From positions 2,108,001 through 2,172,000 of the forward strand of contig NZ_CP029347.1 of the NCBI RefSeq assembly GCF_003143555.1: 64,000 bases of DNA. Reading direction: 5' to 3'. The notes beneath the pieces are model-generated. The model saw only the letters and a list, made by a program, of their open reading frames with translations, was not told the origin of the DNA and made no database searches. Below are positions 8,507-18,055 of this stretch, piece after piece. The stretch's first letter is position 1. Every line of letters starts with the position of its first letter. Origin of the DNA: Saliniradius amylolyticus. GTDB taxonomy: Bacteria > Pseudomonadota > Gammaproteobacteria > Enterobacterales > Alteromonadaceae. Position numbers and translations under genes: made by a program.

Positions 8507-9226
8507 TTGGCCGTGCTCAGTCAAAACGATCTTATCTTTCAGCATCCGGACTTTGTTGTGCTGAACAAGCCTGCTGGCTTAGGTATGCACCGCCAGCATG
8601 GCAACCCAGGGCTAGTCTGTGAATTGGCGGAGTTAACCGGCGAATCGGACTGGTTTTTGGTGCACCGGCTGGATAAGGTGACCTCGGGTTTATTACTAGT
8701 TGCCCGGCATTCTGAGGCCGCCGCCGAACTGGCCCAGCTTTTTGCCGAGCGTCAAATCGAAAAGTATTACCTGGCCTTAAGCGCTCAGAAACCACATAAA
8801 AAGCAGGGGCGAATTATCGGTGATATGGAAAAGGCTCGCCGTGGCCAATGGAAGTTGACCGCGTCACGTCAGGCTCCGGCGGTTACCCAGTTTTTCAGTC
8901 AAAGCCTGGCTCCCGGTGTGCGCGCCTTTTTGCTTAAGCCACACACCGGCAAAACCCACCAACTCAGGGTCGCAATGAAAAGCCTGTCCAGCCCAATCCT
9001 GGGCGATGACTTATACGGTGGCCACAAAGCCGATCGTACTTATCTGCACGCCTATGCGCTGAGATTTCGTTATCAACAGCATGACTATGAGTTTTACCAA
9101 CCAGCCAGGACGGGTGAACACTTTGACTTACTCAATCAGCAGCTTGATTCACTCGGTTACCGCTTGCCCTGGCAACAACACTGGCCCAAAATAGGCGCTG
9201 TCACTTCCACATCTAAAAACAACTGA
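8507..9226 (+). CDS. RluA-type pseudouridine synthase (TIGR01621-like)
   Basis: A 239-residue RNA pseudouridine synthase of the RluA/RluC/RluD superfamily. The catalytic aspartate lies in VHRLDKVTSGLLLVA (about residues 56-67), and the PHTGKTHQLRVAMK and ILGDDLYGG motifs close the core. It lacks an S4 domain and is short, as in the TIGR01621 group. The target uridine (rRNA or tRNA) cannot be deduced. The start is uncertain: TTG at 8507 or GTG at 8513; an in-frame TAA at 8495-8497 limits any extension and no clear SD is seen. The VanZ-like gene follows after 2 bases, so these form an operon with panE. Confidence 0.85.
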   Translation: MAVLSQNDLIFQHPDFVVLNKPAGLGMHRQHGNPGLVCELAELTGESDWFLVHRLDKVTSGLLLVARHSEAAAELAQLFAERQIEKYYLALSAQKPHKKQGRIIGDMEKARRGQWKLTASRQAPAVTQFFSQSLAPGVRAFLLKPHTGKTHQLRVAMKSLSSPILGDDLYGGHKADRTYLHAYALRFRYQQHDYEFYQPARTGEHFDLLNQQLDSLGYRLPWQQHWPKIGAVTSTSKNN

Positions 9227-9228
9227 CT

Positions 9229-9600
9229 ATGCCCGTGCGCCGCTATATTCGACATCAAGGTTTTTTTGCATTGCTGATCGCAGCTCTGGTACTGCTGTTC
9301 GCCCTTCTCTGGGCTCCAGCAGACAACCTGCCGGTCAGGGGTGGTAATGACAAGCTTCATCACGGACTTTACTTTATGGGTCTTTGTGTACTCATGAAGC
9401 TCAGCTTGCGCCTCAAAGATCAGTGGCTCGTGGGTCTACTGTTTTCCATCGCCGTACTGTCGGAACTGAGCCAGTATAGCCTCCCCTACCGCAGTGCCAG
9501 TTGGGGCGACCTATTAGCCGATAGCCTGGGTATTGCCTTAGGTTACGGGATGATTTTTAGTGTTTACTTTATCAAGCGTCGCAAGCTATGCGGGTCCTGA
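9229..9600 (+). CDS. VanZ-like family membrane protein
   Basis: A 123-residue inner-membrane protein with about four hydrophobic spans. The conserved VanZ features are visible: NDKLHHGLYFMGLCVLM after the first span and SLPYRSASWGDLLADSLGIALGY at the C-terminus (the S-x-x-W-x-D-x-x-x-N/D signature). The cellular role of chromosomal VanZ-like proteins is largely unknown, and teicoplanin resistance should not be assumed. It starts 2 bases after the pseudouridine synthase stop and overlaps panE by 13 bases. Confidence 0.8.
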   Translation: MPVRRYIRHQGFFALLIAALVLLFALLWAPADNLPVRGGNDKLHHGLYFMGLCVLMKLSLRLKDQWLVGLLFSIAVLSELSQYSLPYRSASWGDLLADSLGIALGYGMIFSVYFIKRRKLCGS

Positions 9601-10469
9601 TTGCGGGGCAAGGAGCCATTGGCTCCGTACTGGCCTACCGCTGCGAGCTGCATGGCCTGGATTATCGGGTCTTACCCCGCAGACAAAAGCAGTCCATCGA
9701 ATTCCAACCTTTGGACGCCGCCTGCCTGCGCTTACCCTCGGCTCAACAAAACCCCGCCAGCTTGCGGGGCGATGAATTACTGCTATTGCCACTGAAAGCC
9801 TATCAGGTCCAGTCGATGCTGGAGCAAGTTAGTCCATATCTCAGCACTCAGACTCTGGTCTTACTGCACAATGGCCTGGGTGTTCTGGAGAAGGCCCGGC
9901 ACCTTGCGCCAGAATGTTCTTTTATTCAGGGAATCACTCGACTAGCAGCTTATAAACAGCAGCATAGAGTAACCCAGACGGCTCAGGGCGACACTCATCT
10001 TAGCTGGGTCAGCGAAGTCAATCAGTCCCGCGAGCAAAAGGTGCATGCGGTGCTGGAGGAGTTATTAAGTCCGGTATACTGGCATCAGGATCTCAGTGAA
10101 GCCCTGTGGCGTAAATTAGTCGTCAATAGTGTGATCAATCCCCTGACGGCCCTGCACCAAGTACGCAATGGTCAGCTAAGTCAGCCCCAATATCAGGCTC
10201 AGATTCAAACACTGATCGATGAAGCCCGAGCGTTAATGCAGGGACTTGGCATTCGCGGACATGAAGACCTCGAAAGGGCGGTGGCCGAGGTGATCGAGCA
10301 AACTTCGGATAATTACTCATCCATGTATCAGGATCTGATGCAGCAGCGGCCCACGGAGATTGACTACATCAATGGTTACCTGTGCCAGGAAGGGCAAAGG
10401 CTGGGCATTGCCACCCCAGAGCACCAGGCAGTGCTTGAGGCTATCCACGCCCAGCAAGCCGCTACTTAG
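9588..10469 (+). CDS. panE: 2-dehydropantoate 2-reductase
   Basis: A 293-residue NADPH-dependent ketopantoate reductase of the ApbA/PanE family, which reduces ketopantoate to pantoate for vitamin B5/CoA synthesis. The N-terminal MRVLIAGQGAIGSVLAYR is the Rossmann G-x-G-x-x-G loop. The catalytic lysine is in LWRKLVVNSVINPLTAL (about residue 175), and the substrate-contacting glutamate is in RPTEIDYINGYL (about 256). ATG start inside the VanZ-like gene. Its 3' end overlaps that of thiI by 8 bases in a convergent arrangement without an obvious terminator. Confidence 0.9.
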   Translation: MRVLIAGQGAIGSVLAYRCELHGLDYRVLPRRQKQSIEFQPLDAACLRLPSAQQNPASLRGDELLLLPLKAYQVQSMLEQVSPYLSTQTLVLLHNGLGVLEKARHLAPECSFIQGITRLAAYKQQHRVTQTAQGDTHLSWVSEVNQSREQKVHAVLEELLSPVYWHQDLSEALWRKLVVNSVINPLTALHQVRNGQLSQPQYQAQIQTLIDEARALMQGLGIRGHEDLERAVAEVIEQTSDNYSSMYQDLMQQRPTEIDYINGYLCQEGQRLGIATPEHQAVLEAIHAQQAAT

Positions 10470-11919
10470 GCCGGTAAACCCTTACATTGCTATAGCCCTG
10501 CTCTTTAAGCAGCAGTGCCTGCATCTGGCTCATCACCCCGCGATCACAGTACAGATAATACTCCCTGTCCTGAGGCAGCTCGGCAAACTGAGTGGCCAGC
10601 TTGAAAAATGGAATGTGCTCGATTGCTATACCATCCAGGCTCAGCGGTTTATCGTCCACCTCATCCTGGCTTCGAATATCCACCACTACTGCCGCTTCAG
10701 GCAGGGTGCTGCTGGTTTCGGCGCTACTTACCTGATGCTCGGCTTCCTTAACGATACGCCGGATATCCTGCATATCGGCGGCATAGACCACTCGCTCGAT
10801 CAGATCCGCTGATAGTTTGGCTTCCTCTTCCTCTACCCGCTCCAGTATTGCTTTCACCGTTGGCTTCTTGGAAATAACACCACAATATTCGGGGATTCCT
10901 GCAGCCAGGTCTTCCACGCCAATCTCCCGCGCCTGACGGATAATTTCCGATTTATCCATGGCGATAAGCGGGCGCAGCACCAGTTTATCAGTGGCTTTAT
11001 TGATCACATCCAAATTCGCCAGGGTCTGACTGGACACCTGCCCCATACACTCGCCGGTGACGATAGTGGATGTGGCCAGCTTGTCGGCGACCAGTGCAGC
11101 GGCACGCATCATCATACGCTTAAGCACCACCCCCATCAGGCCGTTGTCGACTTTTTCCAGGATCTCGGCCACCACGGGCTCAAAGTCCACGCCGATAAAC
11201 TTCACCCGATGAGAGGCTGAGTAACGCTGCCACAGGTACTTACATACCTGCTTAACGCCAATTTCATGCTCGCGGCCGCCCAGATTGAAAAAACAAAAAT
11301 GGGTACGGGCCCCACGACGGATCATCTGGAAACTCGCCACACTGGAGTCGAAACCGCCGGAGATCAGCGACACCACATCCTCTTGCGTCGGCAAGGGCAT
11401 ACCACCCAGACACTTAAAACGTTCGTGGATGATCAGCAGCTTGTCCTTGTTCACTTCCAGCTCGATAGTGACATCGGGATTTTTGAGTTTAACACCAGCG
11501 GTATTACAGTTCTGGTTGAGACCGCCCCCCACATAGCGGGCGACTTCCATAGAAGAAAACTCGTGCTTGCCACGGCGCTTGGCGCGCACGGCAAAGGTCT
11601 TTCCAGCCAGCTTATCGCCCCAAACCTGTTTCACCTGCTGATAGATATCATCCAGATCCTGGTAGTCGCTTTCCTTGACCAGCAGGCACTGCTCAATGCC
11701 CGGAATGCACTTTAGCTGCGCTCGGACCTGCTGCTGTTGCTCAGGGGTATCTGCCGCCGCCACCAACTCGAGCTTATCCCAACGGTTGTGCACCGCTACC
11801 TTAAACTCATAGGGCTTAAATACATTACGTACATTGGATTCGAGCAAACGAGTAAAACGACGACGGACATCGTCACTCTTAATGGTGATCTCGGGATGCA
11901 GCTTGATGATCAGTTTCAT
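10462..11919 (-). CDS. thiI: tRNA 4-thiouridine synthase / thiazole sulfur carrier (ThiI)
   Basis: Transfers persulfide sulfur to U8 of tRNA and takes part in thiamin thiazole synthesis. 485 residues, close to E. coli ThiI (482). Domains: N-terminal ferredoxin-like plus THUMP (about 1-165), PP-loop ATPase with VSLISGGFDSSVAS (about 185), and a C-terminal rhodanese domain (about 400-485) whose catalytic cysteine is in YYLYCDRGVMS. The start is the ATG at 11917-11919 (MKLIIKLHPEITIKS), which matches the family N-terminus. Longer in-frame extensions run into the end of pomB and are rejected. Confidence 0.95.
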   Translation of the reverse strand: MKLIIKLHPEITIKSDDVRRRFTRLLESNVRNVFKPYEFKVAVHNRWDKLELVAAADTPEQQQQVRAQLKCIPGIEQCLLVKESDYQDLDDIYQQVKQVWGDKLAGKTFAVRAKRRGKHEFSSMEVARYVGGGLNQNCNTAGVKLKNPDVTIELEVNKDKLLIIHERFKCLGGMPLPTQEDVVSLISGGFDSSVASFQMIRRGARTHFCFFNLGGREHEIGVKQVCKYLWQRYSASHRVKFIGVDFEPVVAEILEKVDNGLMGVVLKRMMMRAAALVADKLATSTIVTGECMGQVSSQTLANLDVINKATDKLVLRPLIAMDKSEIIRQAREIGVEDLAAGIPEYCGVISKKPTVKAILERVEEEEAKLSADLIERVVYAADMQDIRRIVKEAEHQVSSAETSSTLPEAAVVVDIRSQDEVDDKPLSLDGIAIEHIPFFKLATQFAELPQDREYYLYCDRGVMSQMQALLLKEQGYSNVRVYRPK

Positions 11920-11986
11920 AGTGCCGGAGGGGGTTGCCAAAGAAGCGGCGGAGTATAGCAGAGCCAAACGCCCGCCTAAAGCACCA

Positions 11987-12922
11987 TTACTGTCGCTCCA
12001 GCACCGACACTGGCTCTGACTCCATGGGTTCACCCTGACTGATAGCAATCTCTACCCGACGGTTTCTGCTGCGGCCTTCAGGAGTGTCATTGGGCGCCAA
12101 AGGTTTATTATCGGCCATGCCGACCACTTCCATGCGCGATTCGTCGAAGCCCTCCGAGCGGGCCAGCTCTTCAGCTACCGCCACCGCCCGCTGAGCAGAC
12201 AGATCCCAGTTGGAGCGATAGAGCTCATTAGAGATGTTTTGATTGTCGCTGTGGCCGGACACTTCAAGGCGCCCCGGCACATCGGCCAGCAAGCCCCCAA
12301 TTTTGCGAACCACAGGAATAAACTGCGGTTGCAAGAAGGCTGAACCGGCGGAGAAAGCGCCATTTTCGCGAATGCGGATCACCAGTTGTTGTCCCAGCGA
12401 TTCCACTTCAATTGCACCATCCACAATCTGCTCTTCCAGCTGCTGAGCCACTTTCTTCAATTGTTCGTTCATCTGTTGCTGTGCACCAGAAGTAGACGCC
12501 GAGGCTCGCTGACTGGCCGTTTGCTGCGACTGCCCGCCCCGCTGTTCACCGCGCTGTTTCTGACGACCTCCCGATGAATCTTCATCCCCGGCCTGAAAAC
12601 GCAGCGACTGCTCCGTCACTTCCATGGTGACCTGTTGAATATTCTCAATGGGAGTGGGCTCTGGCCGGCCAGGCTGAAACTCCTGAGCAATCACACTGGT
12701 GCCCTTGGGAATGTCTTTTACTTCGATTTTGTTTTGTACCCCGAAAGCAAACTTCATGGAGCCGGCAATCTGCTTAAACTTGAGCACATCCATCTCTGAA
12801 AACGCCAGCAACAACACAAAGAAACACATCAACAGCGACATCAGATCGGCAAAGGTTGCCATCCACGCCGGCAAGCCGGGAGGGGGGCATTTGGGACATT
12901 CCTTCTCTTGCGGATCGGACAT
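11987..12922 (-). CDS. pomB: Na+-driven flagellar motor stator protein PomB/MotB
   Basis: A 311-residue stator B subunit that forms, with PomA, the ion channel and anchors it to peptidoglycan. The N-terminus CPPPGLPAWMATFADLMSLL carries the plug-proximal segment and the ion-binding aspartate (D in FADLM, about residue 27) in its single membrane span. The conserved EMDVLKFKQIAGSMKFAFGV follows, then a Q/S-rich linker (about 115-155) and an OmpA-type peptidoglycan-binding domain (about 190-300; SGHSDNQNISNELYRSNWDLS and SRNRRVEI). Resemblance is closer to Vibrio PomB than to E. coli MotB, suggesting Na+ coupling. It begins 3 bases after pomA. Confidence 0.93.
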   Translation of the reverse strand: MSDPQEKECPKCPPPGLPAWMATFADLMSLLMCFFVLLLAFSEMDVLKFKQIAGSMKFAFGVQNKIEVKDIPKGTSVIAQEFQPGRPEPTPIENIQQVTMEVTEQSLRFQAGDEDSSGGRQKQRGEQRGGQSQQTASQRASASTSGAQQQMNEQLKKVAQQLEEQIVDGAIEVESLGQQLVIRIRENGAFSAGSAFLQPQFIPVVRKIGGLLADVPGRLEVSGHSDNQNISNELYRSNWDLSAQRAVAVAEELARSEGFDESRMEVVGMADNKPLAPNDTPEGRSRNRRVEIAISQGEPMESEPVSVLERQ

Positions 12923-12925
12923 AAA

Positions 12926-13687
12926 TTACTCTTCTGCTTCTTCGATGCGTTTGCCAGCCGCCAGGTAGTTTTTCAACAGGCCTTCGATGACCCTGGGGTT
13001 CTGACCATCGGCAATGCCGACGATGCCATCCAAAATTAAGGTCTGGTTTAACTTTTCCTGTTCGGCGCGGTTTTCCAGCTTACTGGCTAATGGCAAGGCA
13101 ATAACATTGGCAAAAAAGGCACCATAGAGGGTGGTCAGCAGCGCTACGGCCATTGCCGGACCGATGGATTTGGGGTCGTCCATGTTCGACAGCATAGCCA
13201 CAAGACCTATCAGCGTACCAATCATCCCCATTGCCGGGGCCACTTCACCGATGGATTTAAACACCGAGGCACCAAACTCATGTCGTTCGCTGGTCAGAGA
13301 AATATCTTTATACAGTGTTGCCCGCACCACATCCACATCATGCCCGTCCACCAGCATGTCCACGCCCTTTTGCATAAAGTCGTTTTCTATTTCAGCCTCT
13401 TCGAGCGCCAGGAAACCACCTTTACGAGCCGCGTCGGCCATTTCGACGATCTTCATGATCAATTCTTCAGGCTGCTGTAGCTTGAACATAAATGCCTTGA
13501 CCACAACCTTGCCAGTATTGAAAAACTGGCCCAGTGTATAGGAGCTAAGTGCCACAAACAGGGTACCGCCGAATACGATCAGCACGGAGGGGATGTTCAG
13601 GTACATCTCAATACTGCCGTTTAGGATCATCGCCATCACGATAAAACCGATCGCACCTAACATGCCTATCAGGGTTGCTAAATCCAC
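12926..13687 (-). CDS. pomA: Na+-driven flagellar motor stator protein PomA/MotA
   Basis: Stator A subunit with four membrane spans, generating torque against the FliG rotor ring. The GTG at 13685-13687 gives 253 residues beginning VDLATLIGMLG, matching Vibrio PomA in length and N-terminus; GGAGG sits three bases upstream. A GTG 12 bases earlier is the alternative. The cytoplasmic loop contains the conserved IVEMADAARKGGFLALEE and VDGHDVDVVRATL blocks, and GEVAPAMGMIGTLIGLVAMLSNMDDP contains the proline of span 3. It is cotranscribed with pomB, away from the main flagellar clusters, as in Vibrio and Shewanella. Confidence 0.93.
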   Translation of the reverse strand: MDLATLIGMLGAIGFIVMAMILNGSIEMYLNIPSVLIVFGGTLFVALSSYTLGQFFNTGKVVVKAFMFKLQQPEELIMKIVEMADAARKGGFLALEEAEIENDFMQKGVDMLVDGHDVDVVRATLYKDISLTSERHEFGASVFKSIGEVAPAMGMIGTLIGLVAMLSNMDDPKSIGPAMAVALLTTLYGAFFANVIALPLASKLENRAEQEKLNQTLILDGIVGIADGQNPRVIEGLLKNYLAAGKRIEEAEE

Positions 13688-13970
13688 ACTATCCTCCACT
13701 TCACCCAGGTTGGGTCTGACTACTATGCCTTTATGATACTAGAGCCGCAGTGATAGGGAATCCCCAATTTGCATCAATAGTAACATTCGGCATAGACCGG
13801 CTAACTGATTGACTTGCTTCACCAATTTATCGACACCTTAAGAATATTCTAAAGCTTTGGTAAAGAAAAAGGCCATTGACCCCTTAATAACCCTCGGGTA
13901 AGGTTCGCCAGTAATGCGTCCCGCCTGCCGATGCAGGCCTCTCTAAACCTCGATGTCGTAATCTTATCTT
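13688..13970. other. Divergent intergenic region pomA / xseB
   Basis: About 280 bases separate the divergent pomAB and xseB-ispA-dxs operons and must hold both promoters. I could not identify convincing sigma-70 boxes, nor a sigma-28 (TAAA-N15-GCCGATAA) or sigma-54 site for pomAB. A small hairpin, GCCTGC-CGAT-GCAGGC (13923-13938), lies in what would be the xseB leader. No small ORF or RNA gene is evident. Confidence 0.4.
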
Positions 13971-14213
13971 ATGAGTAATAGCAAGCCATCTGAAACCTTA
14001 TCCTTTGAGCAAGCCATGCAAGAGCTGGAAACCATTGTCGAACAGATGGAAGCAGGCGAACTCCCATTAGAAGAGGCGTTGCAGCGCTTCGAACGCGGCA
14101 TCGCATTGACCCAGCAGGGCCAACAAAAGCTGCAACAGGCTGAGCAGAAAGTGAAAATGCTGCTCGCCGAGCAGGGACAAGAAAACCTGGTCGACTTTGA
14201 GCCGGAACAGTAA
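13971..14213 (+). CDS. xseB: Exodeoxyribonuclease VII small subunit
   Basis: An 80-residue small subunit of exonuclease VII, which with XseA degrades single-stranded DNA. The family pattern is plain: [36 protein letters not shown], a two-helix coiled hairpin, followed by CQ/EQK-rich helix residues. ATG start. It is the first gene of the classical xseB-ispA-dxs operon, with ispA starting one base after its stop (TAAGATG). xseA is not in this window. Confidence 0.95.
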   Translation: MSNSKPSETLSFEQAMQELETIVEQMEAGELPLEEALQRFERGIALTQQGQQKLQQAEQKVKMLLAEQGQENLVDFEPEQ

Positions 14214-14214
14214 G

Positions 14215-15108
14215 ATGGCCGTGAGTTGGCAAATCGCTCTTGCAGATTATCAGCAGCGCATCAATGGTCTGTTGACCGAGCGTCTCGACGCTCTGCCCGA
14301 TACCGCTCCCCGATTGAAGCAAGCCATGCAACACGCTCTGTTGCTCGGCGGTAAACGCGTTCGCCCAGCACTGGTTTATGCCACAGGTGATATGCTGGGC
14401 CTGACACAGGCAGACTTAGATCCACCCGCTATGGCTCTGGAGTGCATTCATGCTTACTCATTGATCCATGACGACCTGCCTGCCATGGACGACGACGATT
14501 TACGTCGCGGTCAGCCCACTTGCCATGTTCGTTTCGACGAAGCCACTGCCATATTAGCCGGTGATGCCTTACAGACATTAGCCTTTGAGCTGCTTTGCCA
14601 CGAACCCCTGAGCGTCTCGGTTGAATCAGCACGCCTGCCCCTATTGCAGACCCTGACCGGCGCCGCTGGCTACCAGGGGATGTGTGGCGGACAGGCTCAG
14701 GATCTGGCCGCCACGAATACGCCCGTTACCCTGGAGCAGCTGGAACAATTGCATCTGGCCAAAACCGGCGCCCTCATTCGGGCCGCCTTGATAATGCCCG
14801 CACAATTGGCGGAGTTGCCAGAACAGCAACAAGCGTCACTGAATGAATTTGGTCGTAACATTGGTTTGGCGTTTCAGGTGCAGGACGATATTCTGGACAT
14901 CACCGCCGACACTCAGATACTGGGCAAACCCCAAGGCTCTGATGATCAGGGCAATAAGAGTACCTACCCTTCCCTGCTCGGTCTGCAAGGTGCCAAGAAT
15001 CTGTGCCAGCAATTGCATCAGCAAGCAGTACAAGCGCTCGGCGCTTTACCTTACAATACCGAATTACTACAGTCCTTTAGTGACTTTATTATTAACCGAG
15101 ATTACTAG
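14215..15108 (+). CDS. ispA: Farnesyl diphosphate synthase
   Basis: Condenses IPP with DMAPP and GPP to farnesyl diphosphate, the precursor of quinones and undecaprenyl phosphate. 297 residues, the normal length. The first aspartate-rich motif is in [17 protein letters not shown] (about residues 84-100) and the second in [10 protein letters not shown] (about 224-233); GGKRVRPAL near 46 binds IPP. ATG at 14215 directly follows the xseB stop; a TTG 18 bases upstream in frame would overlap xseB and is not favoured. It is followed by dxs after 8 bases. Confidence 0.95.
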   Translation: MAVSWQIALADYQQRINGLLTERLDALPDTAPRLKQAMQHALLLGGKRVRPALVYATGDMLGLTQADLDPPAMALECIHAYSLIHDDLPAMDDDDLRRGQPTCHVRFDEATAILAGDALQTLAFELLCHEPLSVSVESARLPLLQTLTGAAGYQGMCGGQAQDLAATNTPVTLEQLEQLHLAKTGALIRAALIMPAQLAELPEQQQASLNEFGRNIGLAFQVQDDILDITADTQILGKPQGSDDQGNKSTYPSLLGLQGAKNLCQQLHQQAVQALGALPYNTELLQSFSDFIINRDY

Positions 15109-15116
15109 ATACCCCC

Positions 15117-16988
15117 ATGACCCTGGACCTTGAACACTACCCGGTGTTGGCACTGGCAAATACCCCGGAGCAGCTGCGCGAATTACCGAAAGATAAACTC
15201 CGGCAATTAGCCAATGAACTGCGGCAATATCTGCTGGCCAGTGTCAGCCAGAGTAGTGGACACTTCGCCTCAGGGCTCGGCACTGTTGAACTGACCGTGG
15301 CCCTGCATTACGTGTATCAAACCCCTTTCGATCGCCTTATCTGGGATGTGGGCCACCAGGCTTACCCCCATAAGATCCTGACTGACCGTCGTGAACGCAT
15401 GACGACAATTCGCCAAAAAGGCGGCTTACACCCGTTCCCCTGGCCGCCAGAAAGCCCCTACGACACCTTTGCCGTGGGCCATTCTTCGACTTCCATATCC
15501 GCCGCCCTGGGTATGGCCATGGCGGCAGAAAAAGAAGGCAAAAACCGCAAGGTTGTATCGGTAATCGGCGATGGTGCCATGACCGCTGGCATGGCCTTCG
15601 AAGCGATGAACCATGCGGGAGATATCGGCAAAGATATGGTGGTGGTGCTCAATGATAATGAGATGTCTATCTCCGAAAACGTGGGCGCACTCAACAGCCA
15701 CCTGGCACGCCTGCTGACTGGGAATTTTTTCAACAGCATTCGTGACGGTGGCAAGAAGTTGCTTAGCAGTATGCCGCCCATCAAAGAGTTTGCCAGTCGC
15801 GCCGAAGAACACCTTAAAGGCATGGTCGTGCCCGGCACCATCTTCGAAGAGCTGGGTTTTAACTACATCGGCCCCATCGACGGTCATGACGTCAATGGCC
15901 TGGTAGATACACTGCGCAACATGCGCAGCCTCAAAGGCCCGCAAATACTGCATGTGGTCACCCGTAAAGGCAAAGGCTATGAGATGGCGGAAAAAGATCC
16001 CATCAAATGGCACGCGGTGCCCAAATTCAACCCGGCCGACAGCCAACTCCCCAAGACTAAAAGCGCAGGACCGAGCTTCTCAGCGGTGTTTGGCGACTGG
16101 CTGTGCGATATGGCCGCCGATGACCCAAAATTGATGGCCATTACACCCGCCATGCGTGAAGGCTCAGGAATGGTGCGTTTTTCGCAAGAGTACCCCAAGC
16201 AGTATTCGGACGTCGCCATTGCCGAGCAGCATTCGGTGACCTTGGCCGCGGGAATGGCTAAGGATGGTTTAAACGCCATTGTGGCCATCTATTCCACCTT
16301 TTTACAACGGGCCTACGATCAGCTGATCCACGATGTGGCCTTACAAAATCTGCCCGTGCTGTTTGCCATCGACCGGGCCGGTATCGTAGGCGCTGACGGA
16401 CCGACACACCAGGGGGCTTATGATCTGGCCTATCTGCGCTGCATTCCCAATATGGTGATAATGACGCCTTCCGACGAAAACCAATGCCGACAAATGCTTT
16501 ACACCGGCCACAAACTCAACCAGCCTGCCGCAGTGCGATACCCTCGGGGCCAGGGTTGCGGTGCCGTCATTGAAGCCAAGATGCAGGCTCTACCGATTGG
16601 CAAAGGCGAAATCCTGCGTCAGGGGAAAAACGTGGCCATTTTAAATTTCGGCACCCTGCTACCCGGCGCAAAAGAAGCGGCTGAAAAGATGGATGCCACA
16701 CTGGCTGACATGAAGTTTGTTAAGCCCCTGGATAACGATCTGATCGCGAAGTTGGCTGAGGAGCACGAGCTACTGGTGACCCTGGAAGATGGCGTCATCA
16801 TGGGCGGCGCCGGCAGTGCGGTAGCAGAAACCGTAATGGATAAACAACTCGCCTGCCGGGTGCTGCGACTGGGGATTCCTGATGAGTTTATTATGCAGGG
16901 TTCTCAACAAGAAATGTACGCCGAACTCAAACTGGATGCACCAGGTATTCAGGCTCAAGTTCAGGCCTTTAACGAATACGCCCGTTAA
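15117..16988 (+). CDS. dxs: 1-deoxy-D-xylulose-5-phosphate synthase
   Basis: Thiamin-diphosphate enzyme that condenses pyruvate and glyceraldehyde-3-phosphate, the first committed step of the MEP isoprenoid pathway and a supplier of DXP for thiamin and pyridoxal. 623 residues (E. coli 620). The TPP/Mg2+ motif is GDGAMTAGM...NDNEMSIS (about 150-185), the proton-relay histidine is in VGHQAYPHK, and the transketolase pyrimidine domain carries [18 protein letters not shown] (about 420). ATG at 15117 with poor SD, probably translationally coupled to ispA. A bidirectional terminator follows. Confidence 0.96.
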   Translation: MTLDLEHYPVLALANTPEQLRELPKDKLRQLANELRQYLLASVSQSSGHFASGLGTVELTVALHYVYQTPFDRLIWDVGHQAYPHKILTDRRERMTTIRQKGGLHPFPWPPESPYDTFAVGHSSTSISAALGMAMAAEKEGKNRKVVSVIGDGAMTAGMAFEAMNHAGDIGKDMVVVLNDNEMSISENVGALNSHLARLLTGNFFNSIRDGGKKLLSSMPPIKEFASRAEEHLKGMVVPGTIFEELGFNYIGPIDGHDVNGLVDTLRNMRSLKGPQILHVVTRKGKGYEMAEKDPIKWHAVPKFNPADSQLPKTKSAGPSFSAVFGDWLCDMAADDPKLMAITPAMREGSGMVRFSQEYPKQYSDVAIAEQHSVTLAAGMAKDGLNAIVAIYSTFLQRAYDQLIHDVALQNLPVLFAIDRAGIVGADGPTHQGAYDLAYLRCIPNMVIMTPSDENQCRQMLYTGHKLNQPAAVRYPRGQGCGAVIEAKMQALPIGKGEILRQGKNVAILNFGTLLPGAKEAAEKMDATLADMKFVKPLDNDLIAKLAEEHELLVTLEDGVIMGGAGSAVAETVMDKQLACRVLRLGIPDEFIMQGSQQEMYAELKLDAPGIQAQVQAFNEYAR

Positions 16989-17000
16989 CCTATTGCTCCT

Positions 17001-17037
17001 AAACAAACGCCCTCACTACTGATGAGGGCGTTTGTTT
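17001..17037. terminator. Bidirectional terminator dxs / motY
   Basis: AAACAAACGCCCTCA (17001-17015) and TGAGGGCGTTTGTTT (17023-17037) form a perfect 15-bp stem with a 7-base loop between the convergent dxs and motY genes. The A/T-rich stem base gives a U-rich tail in both directions. Confidence 0.85.
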
Positions 17038-17057
17038 AAGTCACAGCCAGCGGGTTA

Positions 17058-17921
17058 TCAGGACTTTGCCATCCGAATCACAACCCGACGGTTTTTGGCC
17101 CGGGTTACTTCCCGTGCATTATCGGCGATATGACGCCGCTCGCCATGGGCCGTTGTCTCGATGCGATCACTGTCGATACCGTTTTCCTCAAAGAAGCGTT
17201 TCACACGCTGGGCACGCTGCTTTGACAGCTCACGGTTATGCCAACTGCCTCCCCAACTGTCGGTGTAAGCATCCACGAGCACCAATTCAATGCCGGGATC
17301 TTCTCTCAGGTACTGGGCGATCATGCTGAGCTTTTTCTCTGAGGCACGAGTAAATTCATCGCTGTTCTTTTTATACTGCAACACGGAGTAGGAAATATCT
17401 TCGAAACTGAATTTCAGTAACGACGACACGCAGCGCACAAAAGACTGGTACTCTCCGATAAAATTGCTGGCGTTTAGCTCCACTGCCACTCTGTCATACC
17501 GGTTATACCAATCCTGATAATAGATGGTCGGCCAATAGCCTTTTTCCAATTCGGAGAGCATCGTCCAGGCAGTTTTCTGCGGAAGGTCGCCGTTGTACTG
17601 CTTGCGTATGGGCATCTCAGCCAGACGGCGCTGCATCTGGCCGGGCATCCACTCCGGAGGCGCCGAGTAGACTGCTGCAGCTCCGTATTCACTGGGCAGA
17701 CTAAGCATGTCCAACTCAAACTCCAGGTTCAGCTGCTTGCTGGCACGGCTGGTAAACATGGCGTCGCCGTAGCCGGGGATATTATGCTCCAGGCGGCATT
17801 GCAGGCGACTGCTGTCGGTAAGCTGCCACTGGGACTCATTGATATCGGCCGAGTAGTGCCTTACACCGGCCGTCACCGGCAGGGCAATCAGGACTGTCAA
17901 AGCTAAAACTGTTCTTTTCAT
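17058..17921 (-). CDS. motY: Sodium-type flagellar T-ring protein MotY
   Basis: A 287-residue periplasmic protein required for stator assembly around Na+-driven polar flagella. The signal peptide MKRTVLALTVLIALPVTAG is followed by an N-terminal domain with MotY landmarks (SRLQCRLEHNIPGYGDAMFTSRAS; QKTAWTMLSELEKGYWPTIYYQDW; CVSSLLKFSFEDISYSVLQY). A C-terminal OmpA peptidoglycan-binding domain follows (about 165-285; DAYTDSWGGSWHNRELSKQRA, NRRVVIRM). ATG at 17919-17921 is chosen because it begins the signal peptide; longer in-frame N-termini are implausible. Together with pomAB it points to a Na+-powered polar flagellum. Confidence 0.9.
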   Translation of the reverse strand: MKRTVLALTVLIALPVTAGVRHYSADINESQWQLTDSSRLQCRLEHNIPGYGDAMFTSRASKQLNLEFELDMLSLPSEYGAAAVYSAPPEWMPGQMQRRLAEMPIRKQYNGDLPQKTAWTMLSELEKGYWPTIYYQDWYNRYDRVAVELNASNFIGEYQSFVRCVSSLLKFSFEDISYSVLQYKKNSDEFTRASEKKLSMIAQYLREDPGIELVLVDAYTDSWGGSWHNRELSKQRAQRVKRFFEENGIDSDRIETTAHGERRHIADNAREVTRAKNRRVVIRMAKS

Positions 17922-18055
17922 GGCTACCGTTTCCACTCTCTCCACCCTAGTATCGGCGGTTTCGGCGATCACTTAACCCTTAATTATAAATGGAGTCTGG
18001 ATAGCGCCCTTCATAACTGTGATAATTCCGCTCCCATTATTCATATAGGTATACA

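Noticed and set aside
11920-12048. 43-residue N-terminal extension of ThiI
   Set aside because: Overlaps pomB, does not resemble ThiI N-termini; the ATG at 11919 begins the family sequence.
15426-16046. 206-codon minus-strand frame opposite dxs
   Set aside because: Lies within dxs on the other strand and is only the mirror of its conserved codons.
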